DNA of 5,460 bases from Clostridiales bacterium. GTDB taxonomy: Bacteria; Bacillota; Clostridia; UBA1381. Within the stretch, counting starts at the first letter, position 1. Every line of letters starts with the position of its first letter. Location: positions 1 to 5,460 of the forward strand of contig DMLG01000050.1 of NCBI GenBank assembly GCA_003453455.1, given 5' to 3'. Of this stretch, positions 1-5,460 are shown one piece after another. The position numbers were made by a program, and so were the translations under genes. The notes below the pieces were generated by a model. The model searched no databases and was not told the origin of the DNA. It was given only the letters and a program-made list of their open reading frames with translations.

Positions 1-52
1 TCGCTACCAACTTTTTGCGATTTTGAGTATATCTATACCGTTCAGTTCGTTC

Positions 53-88
53 AAAAACCGACAAGTTTTTAAAAACTTGTCGGTTTTT
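53..88. terminator. Rho-independent, probably bidirectional terminator of the operon
   Basis: A perfect 36-bp palindrome. The half-site contains five A, then CCGACAAG, then five T, followed directly by its exact reverse complement. The RNA would fold into CCGACAAG/CTTGTCGG extended by U-A pairs with a UUAA-type loop, with an A5 tract before and a U5 tract after on either strand. It begins 5 nt past the TAA of the ATPase-S fusion gene (94-96), so it ends the minus-strand operon. The symmetry means it could equally stop a convergent plus-strand gene left of the window. Confidence 0.88.
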
Positions 89-93
89 GCTTA

Positions 94-2721
94 TTACTCA
101 CTATTTTCCAAAATTCCGTATTTTTGTTTGACCCGTTCAAGTTTTTCTATCATAGGCTCTCCCAAAAACCACAGAAAAAACGCTGTTGACATTGCGTGGA
201 TAAAATCCACGGGAAGTCCCACCAAAAAGGCTGAATAAATCATTTCCCGTGTCGGATTTTGAGTAACCATCAAAACAGACGCAGGATTCATAATGCCACC
301 ATATACTAAAAGTGCTGATAAAAATCCGAACACGGAGAGCGAATATCTTGTTTTTCTCAAAATTCCTGTTTCAAACACAATACCCGAGACAAATCCTATA
401 ATTCCAAGTGCAAACATCTGCCAAGGCGTCCAAGGACCTTGACCAAAAAAGAAATTTGACACAAATCCCGTCATTGCACCCACTAAAAATCCCGTTTCCG
501 CTCCCATACAAACTCCTGAAATTGTAATTACGGCAAGCAACGGCTTGAACTCAGGTATCATAAAAAATGCAGCTCTTCCTGCAACTCCTATCGCACACAA
601 GACACTTACTATTACAATTTCACGCGCCTCTACCCTTCTATTTTCAAAAATCATAAAAAACGGAAGTATAGTTTCAAGGATTATCAAAAGGCTTATAAAG
701 TAGTATTTTCTGTCACCAAGGTAGTATATGCCAAAAAATATGGTAAACGGTATTAGTAAAAGTATTAAGAACGATGCAATAACCGTTCTTTTTTTCAAGC
801 CATTGCCTCTTTTAATTGTTGTTTTTCTACCCAACTCTTTTTGAGGGAAGAAATTTTTAATTGCAAGTCCTAAAAATACTATTGCCGCTCCCCCTAAAAT
901 ATAGTTTTTAGCGTAAAATTCTATAAAATCTGTTAACTTAATCAGATATGTAAAAATAAAGCATACAGCAAAAATTATACCGTTTGCGATTTTTGCAGGA
1001 GTTTTTTTTTCAGGCGTTTTTAAGACTTTTTTGTTTATTTTATAATCATAACTCTCAACGCTTGTAACTTCCTCCTGTTTTCCGCCGACAGCACGGATTA
1101 TATCCTCTGTCAAAACAGCATTTTCAATTATGCCCCTTGACATACGGCGAGCGCTCGTTGTGTAAAAATAGTTGTGCAAAAAGAATTTGCGTGCATCTCC
1201 AACTGATGTGACCGCGCCGTCATAGAAAAGCGCGCATCGGTCAGCGGCTTCTGCACAAAAATCCAAATCATGCGAAACCATTATAACGGTTGCACCGCCT
1301 CTTTTTAAATCCTTCAAAATACTCTTAAAAATCCTCTTAAAATGTGCGTCTGCGCCCTTTGTAGGTTCGTCTAAAATTAGTATCTGCGGCTTTTTTAACA
1401 GTACCATAGCAAGCGCCGCTCTTTGCTGTTCTCCGCCCGATAAATCATATGGATGGCTATTGATTATCTCTCCTATACAACACAGCCGGGCTATTTCATA
1501 TACTGCATCAATTCTTTCTTCTTTTGGAAGTTTTTCATCTGTCATATCCATAAGGTCTTCAAAAACAGTTTTTTTTGAGAATAGGCTCTGCGGTTCCTGC
1601 GGCAAAACGCCTAAAATCCCGTGATATAGGTCAGGTATTTGCGATATTTTTTTGTCCTTTATATAAATCTCGCCTCTTTTTGGCGCATTTATTCCTGAAA
1701 TCAACGAGAGTGCCGTTGTTTTGCCTGCTCCGTTCCCGCCCACAATTGCAAGAATTTCACCGTCATACACCGTAAGATTAAGGTTTTTTATAATATCCCT
1801 GTCATTTTTTTCGTACCTGAAAAATACCTCTTCTATCCTGATTACAGGCAGCTGGGATTTTTCAATGTTTTCAATTGCTTCTGGCTCAATTATTTCATCT
1901 TTTATATCTATAAGCCACTGCCTTGCCTCGCGTATTGTAAGAGGGCATATTCCTTCTTTTTCGGTACTTTCAAAAACTCGCACAGGTGCGGGAAGTGCCT
2001 CGCTCATATCAGATTTGTTTTCCTTCAAAATTCTGCCGACTTCTCTTGGGGTGCCTTCTGCAATAACGGTGCCTCCGTCCATTACCAAAACCTTGTCTGA
2101 AATTGCAAAGACTTCCTCCAACCGATGTTCCGCAATTATTACCGTAACACCAAGTTCGGTATTTATTTTTTTTAAAATCTGCAAAAACTCACTCGCCGCT
2201 ATTGGGTCAAGTCTGCTTGTAGGCTCGTCTAAGATCAAAACCTCAGGCATCATTACCATAACTGACGCAAGGTTTAAAATCTGTTTTTGCCCACCTGAAA
2301 GGTCTGTCGTTTTATTATAAAACCAATCTTCTATACCAAAAAAGGACGCCATTTCCGCTACTCTTGACCTTATTTGCGGTGTTTTTACACCAAAGCTTTC
2401 AAGCCCGAAGCTCATCTCATGCCATACCTTATCGGTTACAATCTGATTATCAGGATTTTGCATAACAAACCCAATAGCTGACGCTGCCGTTTTATCATCG
2501 ACCGCACCTATATTTTTTCTGCCAAACAGTATTTCTCCCGAAAGCTCACCAAAAGGTGCAATACACGGCTTTAAAAGCCTTAAAAGTGTTGTTTTTCCGC
2601 ATCCTGACTTTCCGCATACAGTAACAAATTCGCCCTTTTTAAAGCTAATATTTATATTTTTAAGCGCTTCTTTTCCGGTTGGATATTTAAAACTGACTTC
2701 GGTTAATTTGTAGATTTCCAT
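94..2721 (-). CDS. ECF transporter fusion: two ATPases (EcfA-EcfA') plus S component
   Basis: 875 residues. ABC domain 1 (about 1-235) has Walker A GKSGCGKTT (37-45), Q-loop Q88 in the CbiO/EcfA-style MQNPDNQIV, signature LSGGQKQ (141-147), Walker B VLILDEP (161-167) and H-loop H199. A linker follows (236-292, with CPLTIREARQWL at 259-270). ABC domain 2 (about 293-520) has Walker A GGNGAGKTT (328-336), Q375, signature LSGGEQQR (427-434), Walker B ILILDEP (447-453) and H484. Both ATP sites look intact. After a tail (511-578) come hydrophobic segments near 579-597 and 606-625, then an S-component-like membrane domain from about 645 to 860 with GRAAFFMIPEFKP (715-727) and SNFFFGQGPWTPWQM (755-769). 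One chain thus powers transport and binds substrate, and needs only EcfT to complete the complex. EcfA and S proteins are usually separate polypeptides. The gene is last in the operon, overlaps ecfT by 19 nt and stops 5 nt before a terminator. The substrate is inferred as corrinoid-like from the intrinsic-factor-like neighbours; riboflavin- or other cofactor-type S specificity is not excluded. Confidence 0.93.
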   Translation of the reverse strand: MEIYKLTEVSFKYPTGKEALKNINISFKKGEFVTVCGKSGCGKTTLLRLLKPCIAPFGELSGEILFGRKNIGAVDDKTAASAIGFVMQNPDNQIVTDKVWHEMSFGLESFGVKTPQIRSRVAEMASFFGIEDWFYNKTTDLSGGQKQILNLASVMVMMPEVLILDEPTSRLDPIAASEFLQILKKINTELGVTVIIAEHRLEEVFAISDKVLVMDGGTVIAEGTPREVGRILKENKSDMSEALPAPVRVFESTEKEGICPLTIREARQWLIDIKDEIIEPEAIENIEKSQLPVIRIEEVFFRYEKNDRDIIKNLNLTVYDGEILAIVGGNGAGKTTALSLISGINAPKRGEIYIKDKKISQIPDLYHGILGVLPQEPQSLFSKKTVFEDLMDMTDEKLPKEERIDAVYEIARLCCIGEIINSHPYDLSGGEQQRAALAMVLLKKPQILILDEPTKGADAHFKRIFKSILKDLKRGGATVIMVSHDLDFCAEAADRCALFYDGAVTSVGDARKFFLHNYFYTTSARRMSRGIIENAVLTEDIIRAVGGKQEEVTSVESYDYKINKKVLKTPEKKTPAKIANGIIFAVCFIFTYLIKLTDFIEFYAKNYILGGAAIVFLGLAIKNFFPQKELGRKTTIKRGNGLKKRTVIASFLILLLIPFTIFFGIYYLGDRKYYFISLLIILETILPFFMIFENRRVEAREIVIVSVLCAIGVAGRAAFFMIPEFKPLLAVITISGVCMGAETGFLVGAMTGFVSNFFFGQGPWTPWQMFALGIIGFVSGIVFETGILRKTRYSLSVFGFLSALLVYGGIMNPASVLMVTQNPTREMIYSAFLVGLPVDFIHAMSTAFFLWFLGEPMIEKLERVKQKYGILENSE

Positions 2722-3581
2722 TTTTTTAACTCCGTTACTTCGACTATTATCGGGATTATAAAAAGCAACAATTCTGCAAAATACACGGAAAACGCATATG
2801 GAGAAATCTTTGCCATACTGATATATGGAAAACAGGCAAAACTAAATACACCCATAGCCCCTCCAATTGCGACATAGGCTACTAAAATACAAATAGCAAA
2901 AAGCACTTTTTTATCCCTTTTGGTAAAGGAATATATTGAAAAAGATGTTCTTTTTGCCACGCCAAAACCGCGGGATTTCATTGAATCAGCTGTTTCTATT
3001 GCATTTTCCATACTCCATGTTATCATTATTGACAAAATGGCAAGTCCGCTTTTTACCCTTTTCATAGGTGTTCCGTCAAAAGGACTTCTTCCAATACATT
3101 TTTGCGCTCTTGTTATTGCATTTATTCTCTTGCGGAATATTGGTACAGTTCTTAATGTCATCGAAAATATGAGTGACAGCGACGGTATGATTTTACCAAA
3201 AATATATATTATTTTGTCACTTGTCATAATCTCATTAAAGCACGAAAAATACAACATTATAGAAAGCACCATTCCTGCTGCGATAAATCCAAAGCAAATC
3301 GACTCCGCCGTAAGCGGATTGCCGCTTGGGAGATATGTAAGTATTGTTACACCCCGATGATTAAATGCAGGATTGATAAGCGCCATTGCGCAAAGCAGCA
3401 GCGGCATTATGGCAAGATTTTTATAAAGCGTCTTTTTCCCTTTTACTACGGCACAATATGAAAATGCAGTGCAAAACGCGATAGCAACACATATGGGGTT
3501 AATATGTGCACATATAATCAAAAACACCGACAAAAAATATATAAAAATCACCCACGGGTGAAACCTAGCAAACTCATTCAT
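2703..3581 (-). CDS. ecfT: ECF transporter transmembrane coupling protein EcfT
   Basis: 292 residues, near or slightly above the usual EcfT length of about 260-280. Hydrophobic segments lie near residues 11-46, 56-70, 94-116, 225-247 and 262-282. The cytoplasmic coupling-helix region lies between about 120 and 215. The second coupling motif, SMKSRGF at 200-206, matches the conserved x-R-G motif that docks in the groove of an ECF ATPase. The first motif, normally A-R-G, reads RAQKCIG (158-164), with C-I-G instead. The surrounding ITWSMENAIETADSM stretch (186-200) is typical of EcfT. In the complex, EcfT spans the membrane and transmits ATPase movement to the S component so that it topples and releases substrate inside. 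Its ATPases and S component are supplied by the overlapping downstream gene (19-nt overlap), so EcfT is probably dedicated to this transporter. The start is fixed by AGGGGG 6 nt upstream. The family call is secure; the substrate comes only from context. Confidence 0.93.
   Translation of the reverse strand: MNEFARFHPWVIFIYFLSVFLIICAHINPICVAIAFCTAFSYCAVVKGKKTLYKNLAIMPLLLCAMALINPAFNHRGVTILTYLPSGNPLTAESICFGFIAAGMVLSIMLYFSCFNEIMTSDKIIYIFGKIIPSLSLIFSMTLRTVPIFRKRINAITRAQKCIGRSPFDGTPMKRVKSGLAILSIMITWSMENAIETADSMKSRGFGVAKRTSFSIYSFTKRDKKVLFAICILVAYVAIGGAMGVFSFACFPYISMAKISPYAFSVYFAELLLFIIPIIVEVTELKKWKSTN
2730..2733 (-). promoter_or_regulatory. Ribosome binding site of the ATPase-S fusion gene
   Basis: GGAG on the minus strand lies 8 nt before the ATG at 2719-2721, inside the ecfT coding sequence. 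It supports this start and the 19-nt overlap with ecfT. Confidence 0.75.
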
Positions 3582-4269
3582 CGTCTGCCCCCTGCCTTTT
3601 TACATATTCGCCTCCAACATCTTTCCCCAAATCACAGGTATATACAAACTCCACCTTATCACCCTGTTTTAAATAGTATTTGGAACATCCAAAATTCGGA
3701 AATTCTCCGTTTACTCTATACATCCAGCCCGAAAGTTCGCCTGCGTCAAATTCATAAATATTTCCTATTCCCTCAATATACACACTGCCATACACGGGAG
3801 TATTTACAAATTCCAAATGGATTTTATTGCTTTTCATCTCACGCAAAAGCAGGTCAAAAACGCTCTCGCCCTCTGAAAAAGCAACCTTTTTTTCAGCAAA
3901 AATCACTCCGTCTTTTGGTATAATGCTAATTTTTTCAGCGTCAAGGCGTGAAATATCCGAAAGAATTGTATCGCATCTTACCGAAAGCGTGCAGAAAAGT
4001 TCGTTTTTATCCTCATTTTCAACTTCAACAGGCTCTTTTTGCGGCTCTTCTTCTTTTTCCTGAACGGCTTCCTGTTCTTCTTGCTTTTCTATTTCCGCAT
4101 CCTGTGATATTTCGGGTGCTTTTTCTTCATATACTTCAAAAGTTTCTGCCGGTTTATCGGTCAAGATATCGTTTTTACCGCTCCCGCCAGAAAAATATGC
4201 GACAGAAAGTGCTATTAAAACAACACAAACTGCGCTTATTTTTCCTTTATTATTCTTTAAAAAATTCAT
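3574..4269 (-). CDS. Membrane-anchored DUF4430 (intrinsic-factor/transcobalamin beta-domain-like) protein
   Basis: 231 residues. Residues 1-10 are basic and 11-28 hydrophobic, forming an uncleaved signal anchor or a signal peptide. C15 lies early in the hydrophobic stretch and is not in a proper lipobox. Residues about 40-90 form an acidic linker rich in E, K, P and Q, probably a flexible spacer away from the membrane. Residues 91-220 are a DUF4430 domain: strand CTLSVRC (93-99), SVFDLLLREM (137-145 region), then SGWMYRVNG (180-188), PNFGCSKYYLKQGD (191-204) and a final strand ending YTCDLGKDVGG. Four cysteines (93, 99, 195, 212) could form disulfides outside the cell. Known: DUF4430 is the fold of the C-terminal beta domain of intrinsic factor and transcobalamin, which closes over cobalamin. 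Inferred: it partners the upstream barrel protein and delivers ligand to the ECF transporter encoded just downstream. The gene overlaps the SLH gene by 4 nt and ecfT by 8 nt. The family call is strong and the ligand is unproven. Confidence 0.9.
   Translation of the reverse strand: MNFLKNNKGKISAVCVVLIALSVAYFSGGSGKNDILTDKPAETFEVYEEKAPEISQDAEIEKQEEQEAVQEKEEEPQKEPVEVENEDKNELFCTLSVRCDTILSDISRLDAEKISIIPKDGVIFAEKKVAFSEGESVFDLLLREMKSNKIHLEFVNTPVYGSVYIEGIGNIYEFDAGELSGWMYRVNGEFPNFGCSKYYLKQGDKVEFVYTCDLGKDVGGEYVKRQGADDE
3588..3593 (-). promoter_or_regulatory. Ribosome binding site of ecfT
   Basis: AGGGGG on the minus strand lies 6 nt before the ATG at 3579-3581, within the last codons of the DUF4430 gene. 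It decides this start, which overlaps the upstream stop by 8 nt and so suggests coupled translation. Confidence 0.75.
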
Positions 4270-5460
4270 ATAAGCTCCGCCTTTTTAAGCAAATTACAAA
4301 TCATTTGGGCAATTTCCGCTCTTTTGAGTACACTTTTTGCATCTATATTTTCTTTATCAATAATGTTCAAATCCACACAAAAAACCAAGGAATCGGCAGC
4401 CCAATCTGAAACATCAGTAAATATTGCCGCATCACTTTCCTGCATTTTTTTATCTTCAATTTCAGTTAGCATAGCGGCGCGTTTTAGCATAGCTGCCGCC
4501 TCTTCGCAGGTAATATTACCGCTTGGGTTAAATTCCTTATCGGAAATTCCGAATATAATCCCATTTTCATAAGCAGCTGCAACATACGGATAAAACCAAT
4601 CGTCTGATTTGACATCAGTAAAAGTTATTTCTCCGCTATTTTCAAGTCCTAAACCCTTTACTACCATCGTTGCAAACTGTGCGCGAGTAACGCACATCTC
4701 GGGTGCAAATACATTATATTCCATTCCGTTTATGATGCCTTTTTGTGTCATAAGCAAAATTGCTTCTTCATTTTCATTACCTATAATATCACGGAATTTG
4801 TTTTTATTTAAAAGTTTAGGTTTCCCGTCCCTTACTCTTTTTTGTGAACTGAGCGCATAAAGCGCCTGCTCCGTTGCCATAAGGTTCGGCTCTTCGCCCT
4901 TTATATGCGAAAACCCTTTGCCTTCATTATAGTACGAGAGCAGATTGTCAGTCGGACTTTTTCCGCCTTTAACAAATCTTGCATCGTTTTCATCTATTCC
5001 AAGTGCAGAAAGCGCCAAAACCACTTGTGCGGTACTTTCCGCAGTCGCTATACTATATGTTGAAAATCCTCCGTCACTATCCTGCATAGCTGAAAGACGC
5101 TCTACTCCGCGTCCAACTGCATTTTTAACTTTTTCATCTTCGATATGGTTTGAAAGTGCAGTGAGCGCCATTGCAGTAACATCGGGGTCCGCATCTTTCT
5201 CGTTTTTTGAGAGAGTCCATCCTCCGCTTTCAAGCTCACGGTCTAAAATATAGCTTATATATCTTTCTTTTATTTCGCTTTTTCCATAATTTCCGCAGTC
5301 TAAGGCGATAAGCGCCCATATTGCACCGTTTAGCCCCTGTGCGATTGTTTTTTCAAAATCGCAAATCGGCGCAGTCAAATCGTAGCCTGCAACATCCTGC
5401 GGATTTTTGCCCAAAAGTGTAAGTGCGATAACTACTCTTGAATACTCGGTGTATTTTCTG
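4266..5460 (-). CDS. SLH-anchored alpha/alpha-barrel (prenyltransferase-repeat, intrinsic-factor alpha-like) surface protein, 5' partial
   Basis: 397 residues are visible, numbered here from the first complete codon at 5459. The frame is open to the window edge and the first residues (KYTEYSR) already belong to the repeat domain, so the true start and any signal peptide lie outside. A TTG at 5412-5414 is internal. Residues 1-205 are alpha-helical repeats of the prenyltransferase/squalene-cyclase type, with turns GGW (79-81), GGF (130-132) and KGF (181-183) and helices such as DPDVTAMAL (91-99) and ATEQALYAL (195-203). No cyclase DxDD motif is visible, so a binding role is likelier than catalysis. 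Residues about 228-273, 279-331 and 346-397 are three SLH repeats (FTDV at 279 and 347), which normally bind secondary cell-wall polymer. The TRAE motifs read TRAQ, TCEE and KRAE. The gene overlaps the following DUF4430 gene by 4 nt. Known: the alpha domain of intrinsic factor/transcobalamin has the same barrel fold. Inferred: wall-bound capture of a corrinoid-like ligand. The domain calls are firm and the ligand is uncertain. Confidence 0.88.
   Translation of the reverse strand, partial: RKYTEYSRVVIALTLLGKNPQDVAGYDLTAPICDFEKTIAQGLNGAIWALIALDCGNYGKSEIKERYISYILDRELESGGWTLSKNEKDADPDVTAMALTALSNHIEDEKVKNAVGRGVERLSAMQDSDGGFSTYSIATAESTAQVVLALSALGIDENDARFVKGGKSPTDNLLSYYNEGKGFSHIKGEEPNLMATEQALYALSSQKRVRDGKPKLLNKNKFRDIIGNENEEAILLMTQKGIINGMEYNVFAPEMCVTRAQFATMVVKGLGLENSGEITFTDVKSDDWFYPYVAAAYENGIIFGISDKEFNPSGNITCEEAAAMLKRAAMLTEIEDKKMQESDAAIFTDVSDWAADSLVFCVDLNIIDKENIDAKSVLKRAEIAQMICNLLKKAELI
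4275..4278 (-). promoter_or_regulatory. Ribosome binding site of the DUF4430 gene
   Basis: GGAG on the minus strand lies 5 nt before the ATG at 4267-4269, inside the end of the upstream SLH gene. It supports that ATG as the start and a translationally coupled ATGA junction. Confidence 0.75.

Noticed and set aside
1..52. End of a convergent plus-strand gene, or a small weak hairpin at 27-38.
   Set aside because: Open frames reach in from the edge but are too short to identify, and the 5-bp GTATA/TATAC inverted repeat is too weak and AT-rich to call.
1721..2320. A 199-codon open frame on the plus strand.
   Set aside because: It lies fully opposite intact ABC ATPase domains with all motifs on the minus strand, and its translation shows no recognisable domain; it is an antisense shadow.
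4200..4269. Lipoprotein signal peptide for the DUF4430 protein.
   Set aside because: The only nearby cysteine, C15, sits at the beginning of the hydrophobic segment and not after it, so there is no convincing lipobox.
3948..4409. A 153-codon open frame on the plus strand.
   Set aside because: It is antisense to the DUF4430 gene and the SLH gene end; its arginine- and leucine-rich, low-complexity translation reflects the opposite strand's codons.
5412..5414. TTG as a start codon for the SLH protein.
   Set aside because: The frame stays open to the window edge and the upstream residues continue the same repeat domain, so this TTG is an internal leucine codon.
4860..5460. A true terpene cyclase or prenyltransferase enzyme.
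   Set aside because: Only the structural repeats are visible; there is no DxDD motif and no isoprenoid genes nearby, while SLH anchoring and the DUF4430 and ECF neighbours point to a surface binding role.

Overview
The window looks like part of an AT-rich Firmicutes (Clostridia-type) chromosome. This rests on low GC by eye, strong purine-rich ribosome binding sites, SLH-type wall anchoring, a group II-like ECF transporter, and protein sequences resembling those of gut or anaerobic Clostridia. I made no species-level identification.

All four genes lie on the minus strand and form one tightly packed operon, read from right to left. (1) At 5460-4266 is the 3' part of a surface protein with an alpha/alpha-barrel (prenyltransferase/squalene-cyclase-like) repeat domain and three C-terminal SLH repeats; its start is outside the window. 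(2) At 4269-3574 is a membrane-anchored protein with a DUF4430 domain. (3) At 3581-2703 is EcfT, the transmembrane coupling protein of an ECF transporter. (4) At 2721-94 is a large fusion of two ECF ATPases and a substrate-binding S component in one 875-residue chain. Neighbouring genes overlap by 4, 8 and 19 nt, and each downstream gene has its own Shine-Dalgarno sequence. A perfect 36-bp palindrome (53-88) just after the last stop codon is a terminator, probably working in both directions. Positions 1-52 hold nothing I can support.

The genes together encode a whole ECF import machine (S, T, A, A') plus two outer-surface proteins. The alpha/alpha-barrel and DUF4430 domains correspond to the alpha and beta domains of animal intrinsic factor and transcobalamin, here split over two adjacent genes. 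The best hypothesis is a capture-and-import system for a corrinoid (vitamin B12 type) or a similar large cofactor: the wall-bound barrel protein and the membrane-tethered DUF4430 protein together hold the ligand and pass it to the fused S component. The substrate is inferred. The promoter region, where a cobalamin riboswitch would settle much of this, lies beyond position 5460.
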